The notes beneath the pieces are model-generated. The model saw only the letters and a list, made by a program, of their open reading frames with translations. It made no database searches and had not been told where the DNA came from. A stretch of 64,000 nucleotides of DNA from Klebsiella terrigena. GTDB lineage: Bacteria > Pseudomonadota > Gammaproteobacteria > Enterobacterales > Enterobacteriaceae. Numbering within the stretch: the first letter of the stretch is position 1; each line of letters starts with the position of its first letter. Shown in pieces: positions 1-9,597 of this stretch. The DNA is taken from the NCBI RefSeq assembly GCF_006539725.1, contig NZ_BJNO01000004.1:1-64000 (forward strand), read 5' to 3'. The position numbers were made by a program, and so were the translations under genes.

Positions 1-20
1 GGGCTACAGAAATAAAAGCG

Positions 21-51
21 TAGCCCGGACGGGACGCGGCGCGAGCCGGGG
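21..51. repeat. REP-like inverted repeat after the ent operon, possible terminator
   Basis: A GC-rich inverted repeat pairs CCCGG at 24-28 with CCGGG at 46-50, with CG-rich sequence between. Read leftward, as the entCEBAH transcript would be, the stem is followed by a T-rich stretch (complement of 11-17), so it may help end that transcript. A second pairing, GGGCTA (1-6) with TAGCCC (21-26), is also possible. Similar TAGCCCGG elements occur elsewhere in the window (29431, 43398), which suggests a dispersed REP-type family. The window edge cuts off the context. Confidence 0.45.
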
Positions 52-63
52 GAAGGTGGAGAG

Positions 64-477
64 CTAGCCGAGCACCGAGGTGCCCAGGCGGCAGGTGCAG
101 CAGCGCCGTCCGCGTTCGTCGAAGACGGCAATTTCCCAGCTTTGCCCCTGGCGGCCGAGGTGCAGAGGACGGCACTCGCCGCGAACCTTCCCGCTGGAAA
201 CCGCCCGATGGTGGGTGGCGTTCAGCTCGGTACCGACCACGCACTGGCCCTCTTCGGTCATCAGCCAGCCGGCCATCGAACCCAGCGTCTCCGCCAGCGC
301 CGCCGACGCGCCGCCGTGCAGCAGGCCAAAGGGCTGATGGGTGCGGGCATCGACCGGCATTTCTGCCTCCAGCAGGCCCTCTTCCAGCCGGGTATAGACA
401 ATGCCGAGATGGGCCACCATCGTATTCGCGCTGGTGGCGTTAAGCGCCTCCAGCGTCAGCTGACGTTTCCAGGCCAT
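64..477 (-). CDS. entH: EntH proofreading thioesterase of enterobactin synthesis
   Basis: A 137-residue hotdog-fold thioesterase (YbdB/EntH), the same length as the E. coli protein and nearly identical through its middle. The family motif [10 protein letters not shown] spans about residues 54-63, with the catalytic Glu at its end. EntH frees the carrier domains of EntB and EntF from wrongly loaded acyl groups, so that enterobactin assembly is not blocked. It is the last gene of the leftward entCEBAH operon, and its ATG (475-477) directly abuts the entA stop codon, which implies translational coupling. Expression should follow Fur control of the entC promoter. Confidence 0.95.
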   Translation of the reverse strand: MAWKRQLTLEALNATSANTMVAHLGIVYTRLEEGLLEAEMPVDARTHQPFGLLHGGASAALAETLGSMAGWLMTEEGQCVVGTELNATHHRAVSSGKVRGECRPLHLGRQGQSWEIAVFDERGRRCCTCRLGTSVLG

Positions 478-1233
478 CTATGCCCCCAGCGTCGAGCCGC
501 CGTCAACCACGATATCCTGCAGCGTGATATGGCTGGCGTGATGAGAGGCGAGGAACAAAATGGTGCTGGCAATCTCCTGCGGGCGGGCGATTTTACCCAG
601 CGGAATGCCGAGCTTGAACTGCTCGCCAAAACCGCGAATGCGCTGCTGCTCGGCGTCATCGCTGACCCACAGCGTGCGCTGCATATCGGTGTCGGTCGAG
701 CCCGGCGAAACGAGGTTGCAGCGCACTCCGCTGCCCGCCAGCTCAAGCCCGACGGTCAGCGCCAGGCTCTTCAGCGCCGCTTTCGACGCGCCGTAGGCGC
801 TCATGCCGAGGCGCGGCGTATGCGCGGCGTCGGAGGCCACGGTGACGATCGCCCCGCCCCGCTGGCGGCGGAACTGGGCCATCGTCTGCTGGAAAAGGTT
901 AAACGCGCCGCCGACGTTAACGGCGAAGGTCTGCTGCCACTCTTCAACGCTCAGCGCATCGGTGGCGCCCATGCGTAAAATGCCCGCCGCGTTGACCAGC
1001 ACGTCCAGGCGCTCGATGCCGCCCAGCAGACGCTGGCACACCTCGGCCACCTGCGGCGCGTCGGCCACGTCCAGCGTCTCGGTGGCGAACGGATAGCTTT
1101 CGCCCGCGAACGCGAGGTCAAAACCGGTGACCTGCGCCCCGGCCTCGACGAAGGCCAGGGCGGTGGCGTAGCCGATGCCCTTACCCGCCCCGGTCACCCA
1201 TACGGTCTGACCCTGAAAATCGAGCGCGGCCAC
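478..1233 (-). CDS. entA: EntA 2,3-dihydro-2,3-dihydroxybenzoate dehydrogenase
   Basis: A short-chain dehydrogenase that oxidises 2,3-dihydro-2,3-dihydroxybenzoate to 2,3-dihydroxybenzoate with NAD. The glycine-rich motif VTGAGKGIG lies near the N-terminus, followed by NAAG and the YGASK catalytic signature, and the protein ends VVDGGSTLGA as in E. coli. The start is placed at GTG 1231-1233, whose first base is the last base of the entB stop (TAGTG overlap). This gives 251 residues, three more than E. coli EntA. A longer in-frame reading to 1263 would run into entB and adds no conserved sequence. Confidence 0.95.
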   Translation of the reverse strand: MAALDFQGQTVWVTGAGKGIGYATALAFVEAGAQVTGFDLAFAGESYPFATETLDVADAPQVAEVCQRLLGGIERLDVLVNAAGILRMGATDALSVEEWQQTFAVNVGGAFNLFQQTMAQFRRQRGGAIVTVASDAAHTPRLGMSAYGASKAALKSLALTVGLELAGSGVRCNLVSPGSTDTDMQRTLWVSDDAEQQRIRGFGEQFKLGIPLGKIARPQEIASTILFLASHHASHITLQDIVVDGGSTLGA

Positions 1234-2084
1234 TATTTCACCTCGCGGGAGAGCAGCGCCCACCAGGCATCAATCGACGGATTTTTCGCCAGCATCACGA
1301 AGTCGATATCACCGTGCACTTTGCGCCAGCGCGCGGCCAGCGCCATCATGCGCACCGAATCCAGGCCGTAGTCGATGAGGTTTTCATCATCCATCGGCTC
1401 GTCGGACTCGTCGAGCAGCGGCAGCACCAGCGCGCGCAGCGCCGCCTTTGACGCCGGCAGCGGCAGCAGCTCTTCGGTCATCACCACCCGACCGCAGCGT
1501 CCGGCAACGTATTTCAGCGCCATCAGATGCTCTTCGCGGCTAAAGTCCGCCAGCGCGTCGGCAACGAAGAACGGCTTGATGTCGCGCATAAAGGCGTCGG
1601 TCGCGGTCGTCATGCAGCCGATATGGGCATAGACGCCGGTGACGATCAGCTGGTCGCGCCCGGCCTCTTTCAGCATCTCTTCCAGCGGCGAACGGTGGAA
1701 CGCGCTATAGCGCCACTTCACCAGCACGGTGTCGTTTTCGTCCGGCGCCAGGGCGGCAATCACCCGCTGCTGCTCCGGCGAGCGGGTCAGGCCCGGTCCC
1801 CACATATCGTTCAGCAGGGCGCGGTCTTCATCGCTCTGCTCCTTCGGCTGCGCGGTGTAGAACACCGGAATATCGTGCTGCTTGCAGAAATCGCGCAGCG
1901 CGGCGATGTTGGCAACCACTTTCGCCATCATCGCGCTATCTTCACCCCAGAAGTTGAGGAAATACTCCTGCATATCGTGGATAAGCAGCGCCGCGCGGGA
2001 CGGCTCAAAGGCCCAGCTCACTTTGTTCGCCGGGATATCGCTGGCTTCCGGCAGCGCGTAAGCCCGTAATTGAGGAATGGCCAT
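1233..2084 (-). CDS. entB: EntB isochorismatase and aryl carrier protein
   Basis: A bifunctional 283-residue protein. The N-terminal isochorismatase domain (about 1-210) converts isochorismate to 2,3-dihydro-2,3-dihydroxybenzoate plus pyruvate. D37 (LLIHDMQ) and K123 are present, and G156 stands where related hydrolases have a nucleophilic Cys, as is typical of this subfamily. The C-terminal carrier domain holds the phosphopantetheine serine, S243, in YGLDSVRMM. EntD would modify this serine and EntE would load it with 2,3-dihydroxybenzoate for transfer to EntF. It lies 13 bp after entE and overlaps the entA start by one base. Confidence 0.96.
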   Translation of the reverse strand: MAIPQLRAYALPEASDIPANKVSWAFEPSRAALLIHDMQEYFLNFWGEDSAMMAKVVANIAALRDFCKQHDIPVFYTAQPKEQSDEDRALLNDMWGPGLTRSPEQQRVIAALAPDENDTVLVKWRYSAFHRSPLEEMLKEAGRDQLIVTGVYAHIGCMTTATDAFMRDIKPFFVADALADFSREEHLMALKYVAGRCGRVVMTEELLPLPASKAALRALVLPLLDESDEPMDDENLIDYGLDSVRMMALAARWRKVHGDIDFVMLAKNPSIDAWWALLSREVK

Positions 2085-2097
2085 TGTGTCTTCTCCT

Positions 2098-3708
2098 TCA
2101 GCCCAGCTTGCGTTCAGCCAGCCACTGACGTAATTGTTTTTTATCGACTTTGCCCACCGGCGTCAGCGGCAGCGCGTCCACGCACTCCACCCGATCCGGC
2201 AGCTTAAATTCGGCCACGCCCTGCTCGCGCAGGAAGCGGCGTACCGCGACCGCGCGCAGCGGCTCTTTGACCACCAGGTACGCGCAGCTTTTCTCGCCCA
2301 GCAGGCTATCCTCCATGCTCACCAGCGCGGCATGGATCGTCGCCGGGTGGCGCAGCAGCAGGTTTTCAATCTCTTCCGCGGCGATCTTCTCCCCGCCGCG
2401 GTTGATCTGATCTTTCTCGCGCCCCTGCACGGTGATATAGCCGTCTTCGTCGATCGAGATAAGATCCCCCGAGCAGTAGAAGCCGTCGGCGTCAAACGCC
2501 TCCAGGTTGTGCTGCGGGCTTTTATAGTAGCCGCGGAAGGTATAGGGCCCGCGGGTCATCAGGCGGCCGACTTCGCCGCGCGGCAGCGGGTTGCCTTCGG
2601 CATCGGCAACCCACACTTCGTCGTCGGGGCTCATCGGGCAGCCCTGGGTATTGATAATGCGCTGCGGGCTATCGTTGAGGCGGGTGTAGTTCACCAGCCC
2701 TTCCGCCATGCCGAAGACCTGCTGCAGCTGGCAGCCAATCTCCGCCGGAATGCGCGCGGCGAGCGTCGCCGACAGGCGCGCGCCGCCAACCTGCAGCAGC
2801 CGCAGCGACCGCAGCTGCGCGTTGCCGCCCCATTCGTGGATCGCCTGCAGCCACAGGCTGACCGCCGGCGGCACCAGCGAGGCGACGTTTATCTGATGCT
2901 TTTCAATCAGCGGGAAGCAGAGCGTGGCGCTCGGGTCGGCGGCAAGGATCACCCGGCCTCCGGCCAGAAACACTCCCAGCGATCCCGGCGAGCTCATCGC
3001 ATAGTTATGCGCAGCGGGCAGCGCGTTGAGATAGCGCGTCTCGGCGCTAATCGCGCAAATTTCGTTGCTGCGGCGAATGCTGTATGCGTAATCGTTGTGG
3101 GTGCGCGGGATAAGCTTAGGCGTGCCGGTGCTGCCGCCGGAGAGCTGGAAAAACGCCACCTCGTCGGCAGGCGTTGGGTTGGCGATAAAGCCCTCAGCGG
3201 GCTGGGCGATCACCGCGGCCAGGTCATACTCGCCGCTATCGCCGCGCAGCAGCGCCACCCGCACCGACGGATGCTGCTCGATAAAGCCGTTGAGGAAGCT
3301 ATCGTCGGCAAACAGCGCGTGCTGACGATCGGCCACCAGCAGCGCCGGTTCAATCTGCGTCGCGTAGGCGTTGAGCTCGCTGCGCTGATGGCTGAACAGC
3401 GCGTTGACCGGCGCCACGCCGATGCGCAGCAGCGCAAAGAAGGTGATGTAGAACTCGGCGACGTTGCCCAGCTGCACCAGCGCGGTTTCGCCGCGCTTGA
3501 GCCCCATCCCCTGCAGGGAGCTGGCAAGGTTATCCACCAACCGGTTGAACTGGCGATAGCTGTACTGAACGTCGCCGTCGATAATCGCCACGGCATCGCT
3601 TGCCGCGTGACGGGTAATCAGCTCGGTTAACGGCAGATCCTGCCAGTAGCCCTTTTCACGGTAGCGGGCGGCAAAGCTCTCCGGCCAGCGGTTAAATGCA
3701 ATCATCAT
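2098..3708 (-). CDS. entE: EntE 2,3-dihydroxybenzoate-AMP ligase
   Basis: A 536-residue stand-alone adenylation enzyme, the length of E. coli EntE. It activates 2,3-dihydroxybenzoate with ATP and loads it onto the carrier domain of EntB. Visible ANL-superfamily motifs are the P-loop-like [17 protein letters not shown], the [10 protein letters not shown] substrate segment, the [10 protein letters not shown] motif and the C-terminal [13 protein letters not shown] with the catalytic lysine. Two tandem ATGs lie at 3706-3708 and 3703-3705 behind an AAGAGG site. The first matches the E. coli length, and the second has slightly better spacing. It is six bases from entC. Confidence 0.96.
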   Translation of the reverse strand: MMIAFNRWPESFAARYREKGYWQDLPLTELITRHAASDAVAIIDGDVQYSYRQFNRLVDNLASSLQGMGLKRGETALVQLGNVAEFYITFFALLRIGVAPVNALFSHQRSELNAYATQIEPALLVADRQHALFADDSFLNGFIEQHPSVRVALLRGDSGEYDLAAVIAQPAEGFIANPTPADEVAFFQLSGGSTGTPKLIPRTHNDYAYSIRRSNEICAISAETRYLNALPAAHNYAMSSPGSLGVFLAGGRVILAADPSATLCFPLIEKHQINVASLVPPAVSLWLQAIHEWGGNAQLRSLRLLQVGGARLSATLAARIPAEIGCQLQQVFGMAEGLVNYTRLNDSPQRIINTQGCPMSPDDEVWVADAEGNPLPRGEVGRLMTRGPYTFRGYYKSPQHNLEAFDADGFYCSGDLISIDEDGYITVQGREKDQINRGGEKIAAEEIENLLLRHPATIHAALVSMEDSLLGEKSCAYLVVKEPLRAVAVRRFLREQGVAEFKLPDRVECVDALPLTPVGKVDKKQLRQWLAERKLG

Positions 3709-3714
3709 CGCCTC

Positions 3715-4890
3715 TTAATACAAGCCGAACACGTTCAGCATAGTGGTCAGTTTGACGCCGGTTTCGCGCCACTCTCCCAGCGGGGAGGAGGCCGGAACGA
3801 TCCCCGCGCCGGCAAACAGGCGCAGCGTGTTCTGCTGCAGGCGGGCGCAGCGAATGGTCACCACCCACTCGCCGTTGCCTTCGTCATCACACCAGCCAAC
3901 GATGCCGCCGAACAGCTGGCGATCGAACGGCTCCAGCTCGCGGATCAGGCGCGTGGCGGCCTGGTGCGGGAAGCCGCTGAGGGCCGGCGTCGGATGCAGC
4001 AGGCAGGCCAGCGACATGGCGTTCTCCCCGGCCGCGGCGGTCCCGGCGATGGGCGTCGCCAGATGCCATAAGGTTGGGGTGGTGATCAGCTGCGGAGAGT
4101 CCGGCAGCGACAGCTCGCGGCAGCGCGGCGCAAGCACCGCCTTCATCGCCTGGGTCACCAGCTCGTGCTCGTGGCGATCTTTGCCGGACGCCAGCAGCTT
4201 GTTGCCCGCTTCACGATCCAGCACGTCGTCCGGCTGACGCCGGGCCGAGCCCGCCAGCGGCAGAGAGCTAAAGCTATCGCCCTCTTTACGCAGCAGCAGC
4301 TCCGGGCTGGCGCCGAGCAGAACGCCGCCGTCCGAGAGCGGCACGTGGAAGTTAAAGCTGGCGGGGTTTTGCGCGATCAGGCGCTCCAGCAGCACACCGC
4401 TGTCCACGCGATCGCGGGTGGTGATATCGATCAGCCGCGACAGCACGACCTTATCGACTTCCGCCGTGGCGGTCAGCGCGCTCGCGCGCTCGACCATCGC
4501 CATAAATGCGTCCTGCTCGGGGATCTCCTGGCGGGCCACCACGTCCATTGCCGCCTGGCCCGACGCGTAGCGCGCGGAGCGCTGCTTGCCGGTGCGGGAG
4601 AAGGTTTCCCAGCGCTCGGGAATAAACAGTTCGGACGGCTGGCGGGTATCGAAGGGGATCGCGCCGACCATCACCGGCTTGCGGATCCCGGCGGCTTTCG
4701 CCTCCTGGAACGCGGCGGCCATTTTTTGCTGGAATTCACCGGACAGCGCATCGCCGCCGGCGGCGGAATGAGAGAAGCGCCTGAAACAGCCTGAAGTGCT
4801 AAAACTGCGGTACGGCGACATAAAGAAGAAGCTTTCTGGTGCCAGGGTCATTTTTTGTTCCCGTACATCCTCGGCCATTGACGTTTCCAT
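3715..4890 (-). CDS. entC: EntC isochorismate synthase
   Basis: A chorismate-binding enzyme that isomerises chorismate to isochorismate, the first committed step of enterobactin synthesis. The 391 residues include LADGGVLLGASPELLLRK-type sequence, the SARRQPDDVLDREA block and a GGIVGWCDDEGNGEW segment near the C-terminus, all matching E. coli EntC. The ATG at 4888-4890 is chosen over an in-frame codon 12 bases upstream because a strong GGAGGA site sits four bases before it and the length then equals the family norm. It heads the leftward operon and is preceded by Fur-box-like sequence shared with fepB. Confidence 0.96.
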   Translation of the reverse strand: METSMAEDVREQKMTLAPESFFFMSPYRSFSTSGCFRRFSHSAAGGDALSGEFQQKMAAAFQEAKAAGIRKPVMVGAIPFDTRQPSELFIPERWETFSRTGKQRSARYASGQAAMDVVARQEIPEQDAFMAMVERASALTATAEVDKVVLSRLIDITTRDRVDSGVLLERLIAQNPASFNFHVPLSDGGVLLGASPELLLRKEGDSFSSLPLAGSARRQPDDVLDREAGNKLLASGKDRHEHELVTQAMKAVLAPRCRELSLPDSPQLITTPTLWHLATPIAGTAAAGENAMSLACLLHPTPALSGFPHQAATRLIRELEPFDRQLFGGIVGWCDDEGNGEWVVTIRCARLQQNTLRLFAGAGIVPASSPLGEWRETGVKLTTMLNVFGLY

Positions 4891-4917
4891 ATCATCCTCC
4901 AAAAACGATAAAGATAT

Positions 4918-4932
4918 TACGAATAATTATCA
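4918..4932. promoter_or_regulatory. Fur box upstream of entC
   Basis: The right half, ATTATCA (4926-4932), is a perfect match to the 7-1-7 Fur consensus. The left half (4918-4924) matches at four of seven positions. It lies 28 bases upstream of the entC start, in the divergent entC/fepB region, where Fur binding is established in E. coli. Confidence 0.65.
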
Positions 4933-5033
4933 TTTATATTTTGGTTGGCTAACCTAAAAGGTATTGCTCTACATGTCAACCGTATAAACAGCATGTTGTG
5001 CTACTTAGGCTTGCATCCCTGCGGCACAAAGTT

Positions 5034-5052
5034 GAAAATGAGACGCATTTAT
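5034..5052. promoter_or_regulatory. possible second Fur box, in front of fepB
   Basis: The 19 bases match the classical GATAAT-based Fur consensus at about 12 positions, with intact AATGA and CATT blocks. It lies 26 bases before the fepB start codon, so it would cover the fepB promoter or early leader. Divergent iron promoters of this type often have two Fur sites. The call rests on manual alignment only. Confidence 0.4.
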
Positions 5053-5077
5053 CTCAACTCAATCAGGACGCAAATTC

Positions 5078-6037
5078 GTGAATTTCTCCACTTTGTGCCG
5101 CCGTACCCTGCTGGCCTGCGGGCTGGCGTATTTAGGAATTACCTCAGCGTTCGCCGCCGACTGGCCGCGTCAGATAACCGACAGCCGCGGCGCGCATACC
5201 CTCGAACAGCGGCCGCTGCGCATTGTTTCCACCAGCGTCACCCTCACCGGCTCGCTGCTGGCGATTGATGCCCCGGTGGTAGCCAGCGGGGCCACCACGC
5301 CGAATAACCGCGTGGCCGATGGCCAGGGATTCCTGCGCCAGTGGAGCAGCGTGGCCCGCGAGCGTAAGCTGGCGCGGCTCTATATCGGTGAGCCGAGCGC
5401 CGAGGCCGTGGCCGCACAGATGCCGGACCTGATCCTGATTAGCGCCACCGGCGGCGATTCCGCGCTGGCGCTCTACGATCAGCTTTCTACTATTGCGCCG
5501 ACCCTTATCATTAACTACGACGATAAGAGCTGGCAGGCGCTGCTCACCCAGCTCGGAGAGATTACCGGCCAGGAGAAGCAGGCCGCGGTGCGCATTGCCG
5601 AATTTGATAAGCAGCTGGCGGCGCTGAAGCAGCAGATGAAACTGCCGCCGCAGCCGGTTAGCGCACTGGTTTATACCGCCGCAGCCCATAGCGCCAATCT
5701 GTGGACCCCGGAGTCGGCCCAGGGCCAGATGCTCGAACAGCTGGGCTTTACGCTGGCTACCCTTCCCGGCGGGCTGCACGCCAGCCAGAGTCAGGGTAAA
5801 CGCCACGATATCATCCAGCTGGGCGGAGAGAACTTAGCCGCCGGCCTCAACGGCCAAAGCCTGTTCCTGTTCGCCGGCGACGAGAAGGACGCTCAGGCAA
5901 TTTACGCCAATCCGCTGCTCGCCCACCTGCCTGCGGTCGAAGCCAAACGCGTCTATCCGCTGGGCATCGAAACCTTCCGTCTTGACTACTACAGCGCCAT
6001 GCTGGTGCTGCAGCGCCTCGCAGCCTTCTTCGGTTAA
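5078..6037 (+). CDS. fepB: FepB periplasmic ferric-enterobactin binding protein
   Basis: A cluster-8 (class III) periplasmic binding protein of 319 residues that carries ferric enterobactin from FepA to the FepDGC importer. The N-terminus has a signal peptide with likely cleavage after AFA, just before ADWPRQITD. The mature sequence ([49 protein letters not shown]) follows E. coli FepB throughout. The start is GTG at 5078-5080, with AGGA nine bases upstream; no suitable ATG lies near the signal peptide. A LLAC string in the leader resembles a lipobox but lies before an adequate hydrophobic core, so a soluble protein is more likely. Confidence 0.95.
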   Translation: MNFSTLCRRTLLACGLAYLGITSAFAADWPRQITDSRGAHTLEQRPLRIVSTSVTLTGSLLAIDAPVVASGATTPNNRVADGQGFLRQWSSVARERKLARLYIGEPSAEAVAAQMPDLILISATGGDSALALYDQLSTIAPTLIINYDDKSWQALLTQLGEITGQEKQAAVRIAEFDKQLAALKQQMKLPPQPVSALVYTAAAHSANLWTPESAQGQMLEQLGFTLATLPGGLHASQSQGKRHDIIQLGGENLAAGLNGQSLFLFAGDEKDAQAIYANPLLAHLPAVEAKRVYPLGIETFRLDYYSAMLVLQRLAAFFG

Positions 6038-6043
6038 ATCCTC

Positions 6044-6073
6044 TTCCCGGCCGGCGCCATGCCCGGCCGGGAA
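6044..6073. terminator. strong hairpin between convergent fepB and entS
   Basis: Eleven bases at 6044-6054 pair perfectly with 6063-6073 around an eight-base loop. It lies between the stop codons of two convergent genes, so it can protect or end both transcripts. Neither side has a clear T-tract, so it may act mainly as a 3'-end stabiliser. Confidence 0.5.
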
Positions 6074-6078
6074 TCCAA

Positions 6079-7320
6079 TCAACTTTCGCTCACCGTCTCC
6101 GGGCGCTGAAAGCGGCGTAGTTCGCTCAGCAGCCCAATCAACATTGCACCAACGATAACCAGCGCCCAGCCGCTGACGCTTGCCGACGCGACCGGAGTCA
6201 TCATCACGCCGAGGCCGCCCAGCAGCGCGGCGCCAACGGCATCGCCGGTGACGTTCTGCGCGGTCCACAGGCCGTTGATGCGCCCAAGCATCGCTTCCGG
6301 CGTCTGAGTTTGAATCAGGGTGTACTGCAGCAGCGAACTGATGGCGCTCAGCCAGCCAAACAGCGCCAGGCACAGCGCGCCCAGCTGCCACAGCGGCATC
6401 AGGCTAAACAGGGCGATGGCGACAAAGGAGCCGACGGTGGTGGTCAGCATCACCGCGCCAGGCCTGGCGGTTTGCGCCAGCTGGCCGCTGGTGAGCGCCC
6501 CGAGCGCTGCGCCCAGCGGGATCGCGGCGTACAGCAGGCCGATTTGCGAGGCCGACATCTGCCAGCCTTCGGCCAGCGCCGGATAGAGCACGCGCACCGC
6601 GCTCGCCATCGTCAGCAGGCCGCCGAGCAGCGCAATACCGCCAATCAGCGGGCTATTAAAGAGGAATTTAAGCCCCGCCAGCAGCGACTTCAGCGGATGC
6701 TCGCGCGGCTGAGGCGGCGGCGGGAGCTGCGGTAAACGCAGCAGGGTTAAAGTGGTGATAAAGGTTCCGGCCGCCGCCAGGCCGTAGTTCCAGGCTACGC
6801 CGCCGGTCGCCAGCAGCAGGCCGCCGATCATCGGCGAAATCACCGAGCCCAGGCGCACCGTCAGCATGGTAATCGCCCCGGCCTGCATCAGATTTTCCCG
6901 GCCAACCAGCGCGGGGGTTGCCGCCAGCAGCGCCGTGACGCCCAGCGAGGCGAAGAAGCCGTCCCAGACGCCCAGCAGGTAGATAGCCGCCAGCGAAGGC
7001 TCGGGCAGCATGGCGTTGAGGCACAGGCCGACAAAACCGATCCCGCAGGTGCCGCGCGCCAGCAGGATCAGGCGCTTACGCTCGTAGCGATCCGCCAGCA
7101 CGCCCCCCACCATCAGGCCGATAAACATCGAGCCGCCGGTCAGGGTGACCGAGAGCCCCACCTGTAGGGTGGAGTGGGTCATCATCTGGATTTGTACCGG
7201 GATCGCAACGCCCAGCAGGCCAAGCGAGAGGATAGAGATAAAGCGGGCGATAAAGACGGCGCGAAACGCCGGATGCGTTTTCAGCAGGCTCAGGTTCAGC
7301 AGCCGGGATTGTCGGTTCAT
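6079..7320 (-). CDS. entS: EntS enterobactin exporter
   Basis: A 413-residue major facilitator superfamily transporter that exports enterobactin across the inner membrane. About twelve hydrophobic segments are visible, with the MFS loop motif [17 protein letters not shown] between segments 2 and 3. Segments such as [17 protein letters not shown] are essentially identical to E. coli EntS. The C-terminal tail after the last helix is short and variable. It is transcribed leftward, away from fepD, from a region with an excellent Fur box. Its own leader is unusually long (about 240 bases). Confidence 0.95.
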   Translation of the reverse strand: MNRQSRLLNLSLLKTHPAFRAVFIARFISILSLGLLGVAIPVQIQMMTHSTLQVGLSVTLTGGSMFIGLMVGGVLADRYERKRLILLARGTCGIGFVGLCLNAMLPEPSLAAIYLLGVWDGFFASLGVTALLAATPALVGRENLMQAGAITMLTVRLGSVISPMIGGLLLATGGVAWNYGLAAAGTFITTLTLLRLPQLPPPPQPREHPLKSLLAGLKFLFNSPLIGGIALLGGLLTMASAVRVLYPALAEGWQMSASQIGLLYAAIPLGAALGALTSGQLAQTARPGAVMLTTTVGSFVAIALFSLMPLWQLGALCLALFGWLSAISSLLQYTLIQTQTPEAMLGRINGLWTAQNVTGDAVGAALLGGLGVMMTPVASASVSGWALVIVGAMLIGLLSELRRFQRPETVSES

Positions 7321-7563
7321 TACAACACCTTGTTATTATTTTCCATCGATACTCGTTATACGTCGGGCGACAGATGCGCTGGCGGCAGACGGCCGATCCC
7401 GGCCTCGCGATAGCGGCGCGTCGGCCGCCGGGTGCACGCTGACACGAGGCCGGGCGCTGACCGCTCGGGCACGCACGCCCTGCCGTCGCGATGCATCCCG
7501 AATGATTTGCGTATACCATTCTTAGGGGCCGCCATGCTAACATAACTGAATAGAATCGATAAC
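7321..7563. other. long GC-rich 5' region between the Fur box and entS
   Basis: About 240 bases separate the entS start from the shared Fur box. The part next to entS (7321-7370) is AT-rich. The middle (about 7371-7500) is very GC-rich with several short self-complementary stretches. An open frame running into it from entS has no family resemblance and no ribosome site, so it is read as untranslated. It may be a structured leader or a remnant insertion. Confidence 0.35.
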
Positions 7564-7582
7564 GATAATTACTATCATTATC
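7564..7582. promoter_or_regulatory. Fur box shared by entS and fepD
   Basis: The 19 bases match the classical Fur consensus at 16 positions, the best match in the window. It ends 18 bases before the fepD start and lies in the divergent entS/fepDGC region, where Fur repression is known in E. coli. It should control both directions. Confidence 0.8.
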
Positions 7583-7600
7583 ATGTCAGGGATGTGAACT

Positions 7601-8608
7601 ATGTCGTTTTCTACGACCAGGGTGCGCGCCGTCGCCGTGCCGGGTCTGCTGCTGGTCTTAGCCGTTGCGATTGCGCTCAGCCTGCTCGTTGGCGCCAAAC
7701 CTCTGCCACTCAACGTCGTTGTGGATGCCTTTACCGGCACCTGTCAGAGCGCTGACTGCACCATCGTGCTCGATGCCCGTCTGCCGCGTACCCTTGCCGG
7801 ACTGCTTGCCGGCGCCGCGCTGGGGCTGGCGGGGGCGCTGATGCAAACCCTCACCCGCAACCCGCTGGCCGACCCCGGTATCCTGGGCGTCAACTCCGGC
7901 GCCAGCTTCGCGATCGTGCTGGGCGCCGCGCTGTTCGGCATTCATTCACCGCAGGAGCAGCTGCTGATGGCCTTTTGCGGCGCCTTTGCCGCCTCGCTGC
8001 TGGTGGCCTTCACCGGCAGCCAGGGCGGAGGCCAGCTTAGCCCGGTGCGCCTGACGCTGGCCGGCGTCGCCCTGGCGGCGGTGCTTGAAGGGCTCTCTAA
8101 CGGCATTGCGCTGCTTAACCCCGACGTATACGACCAGCTGCGCTTCTGGCAGGCCGGCTCGCTGGATATCCGCACCCTGCAAACGCTAAAAATCGTCCTG
8201 CTCCCGGTGCTGATCGCCGGCGCGGTGACGCTGCTGCTCAGCCGGGCGCTGAACAGCCTGAGCCTCGGCAGCGACACCGCCACCGCGCTCGGCAGCCGGG
8301 TGGCGCGCACGCAGTTTATCGGCCTGCTGGCAATCACCGTCCTTTGCGGCAGCGCTACGGCGGTGGTCGGGCCCATCGCCTTTATCGGCCTGATGATGCC
8401 GCACATGGCGCGCTGGCTGGTAGGCGCCGACCACCGCTGGTCGCTGCCGGTCACGCTGCTGGCCACCCCGGCGCTGCTGCTGTTCGCCGATGTCCTTGGC
8501 CGTCTGCTGGTGCCCGGAGAGCTGCGGGTCTCGGTGGTCAGCGCCTTTATCGGCGCCCCGGTGCTGATCTGGCTGGTGCGTCGCCAGCCGCGCGGAGGTG
8601 CAATGTGA
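7601..8608 (+). CDS. fepD: FepD ferric-enterobactin permease subunit
   Basis: A 335-residue BtuC/FecCD-family inner-membrane permease, one half of the FepDG channel that imports ferric enterobactin. It has about ten hydrophobic segments. The family block GALMQTLTRNPLADPGILGVNSGAS-like sequence (about residues 78-102) and the ATP-binding-subunit contact region (GSDTATALGSRVARTQ) are present. It ends RRQPRGGAM with TGA at 8606-8608, overlapping the fepG start by four bases. It is the first gene of fepDGC, just downstream of the Fur box. Confidence 0.95.
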   Translation: MSFSTTRVRAVAVPGLLLVLAVAIALSLLVGAKPLPLNVVVDAFTGTCQSADCTIVLDARLPRTLAGLLAGAALGLAGALMQTLTRNPLADPGILGVNSGASFAIVLGAALFGIHSPQEQLLMAFCGAFAASLLVAFTGSQGGGQLSPVRLTLAGVALAAVLEGLSNGIALLNPDVYDQLRFWQAGSLDIRTLQTLKIVLLPVLIAGAVTLLLSRALNSLSLGSDTATALGSRVARTQFIGLLAITVLCGSATAVVGPIAFIGLMMPHMARWLVGADHRWSLPVTLLATPALLLFADVLGRLLVPGELRVSVVSAFIGAPVLIWLVRRQPRGGAM

Positions 8609-9597
8609 CCGCCCCTTCCCGTCGTTTGCTGCTCAGCTGTTTTATCCTGATTGTCGCCAGCGTGGTCGTCTCCCTCTGGGGGCTCGGCAGCGGCCTGGTG
8701 CCGCTGCGGGTGGAGCAGGTTATCTCCGCGCTGCTGGGCGATGCGCCGCGTAATATCACCATGGTGGTCACCGAATGGCGGCTGCCGCGGGTGCTGATGG
8801 CGCTGCTGATCGGCGCGGCGCTGGGCGTTAGCGGCGCGATTTTTCAGTCGCTGATGCGCAACCCGCTGGGCAGCCCGGACGTGATGGGCTTCAACACCGG
8901 CGCGTGGAGCGGCGTGCTGGTGGCGATGGTGCTCTTTGGGCAGAACCTGACGGCCATCGCGCTGGCGGCGATGGTTGGCGGCGTGCTGACCGCCCTGCTG
9001 GTCTGGCTGCTGGCCTGGCGTAACGGGATTGAAACCTTCCGGCTGATTATTATCGGTATCGGCATCCGCGCGATGCTGGTGGCGTTCAATACCTGGCTGC
9101 TGCTGCGCGCGTCGCTGGAGACCGCGCTCTCCGCCGGGCTGTGGAACGCCGGTTCGCTCAACGGGCTGACGTGGGGCAAAACCTGGCCGTCGGCGCCGCT
9201 TATTGTGCTGATGCTGGCGTGCAGCGTGCTGCTGGTACGGCGCATGCGCCTGCTGGAAATGGGTGACGATACCGCCTGCGCGCTGGGCGTGCGGGTCGAG
9301 CGCTCTCGCCTGCTGCTGATGCTGGTGGGGGTGGTGCTCACCGCCGCCGCCACCGCGCTGGCGGGTCCAATCTCCTTTATTGCGCTGGTAGCCCCGCATA
9401 TCGCCCGCCGCCTCAGCGGCACCGCGCGCTGGGGTCTGACCCAGTCGGCGCTGTGCGGCGCGCTGCTGCTGGCGCTGGCCGACTACAGCGCCCAGCGCCT
9501 GTTTATGCCCTATCAGCTGCCGGTGGGGGTCGTCACCGTCAGCCTCGGCGGAATCTATCTCATCGCACTGTTAATTCAGGAGTCCCGCAAAAAATGA
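8605..9597 (+). CDS. fepG: FepG ferric-enterobactin permease subunit
   Basis: The second FecCD-family permease half, 330 residues as in E. coli. The GTG start at 8605-8607 overlaps the fepD stop (ATGTGA), with GGAGG twelve bases upstream. An open frame extending back to 8344 overlaps fepD and has no conserved sequence before this point. The core (VVTEWRLPRVLMALLIGAAL, MRNPLGSPDVMGFNTGAWSG, LLEMGDDTACALGVRVERSR) is almost invariant relative to E. coli FepG. It ends QESRKK, with its stop overlapping the fepC start by four bases, so translation of the three genes is coupled. Confidence 0.95.
   Translation: MTAPSRRLLLSCFILIVASVVVSLWGLGSGLVPLRVEQVISALLGDAPRNITMVVTEWRLPRVLMALLIGAALGVSGAIFQSLMRNPLGSPDVMGFNTGAWSGVLVAMVLFGQNLTAIALAAMVGGVLTALLVWLLAWRNGIETFRLIIIGIGIRAMLVAFNTWLLLRASLETALSAGLWNAGSLNGLTWGKTWPSAPLIVLMLACSVLLVRRMRLLEMGDDTACALGVRVERSRLLLMLVGVVLTAAATALAGPISFIALVAPHIARRLSGTARWGLTQSALCGALLLALADYSAQRLFMPYQLPVGVVTVSLGGIYLIALLIQESRKK

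Noticed and set aside
2134-3630. 498-residue open frame on the plus strand opposite entE
   Set aside because: It is antisense to a clear entE, has low-complexity Arg/Ala/His-rich composition, no family motif and no ribosome site. Long antisense frames are expected in GC-rich DNA.
5078-5130. Lipoprotein signal in FepB (LLAC)
   Set aside because: The Cys comes before a sufficient hydrophobic core, and the later AFA cleavage site matches known periplasmic FepB.
7942-9399. 485-residue open frame opposite fepD and fepG
   Set aside because: It is an antisense shadow rich in Gln, His and Arg, with no recognisable domain, while both sense genes match known proteins end to end.
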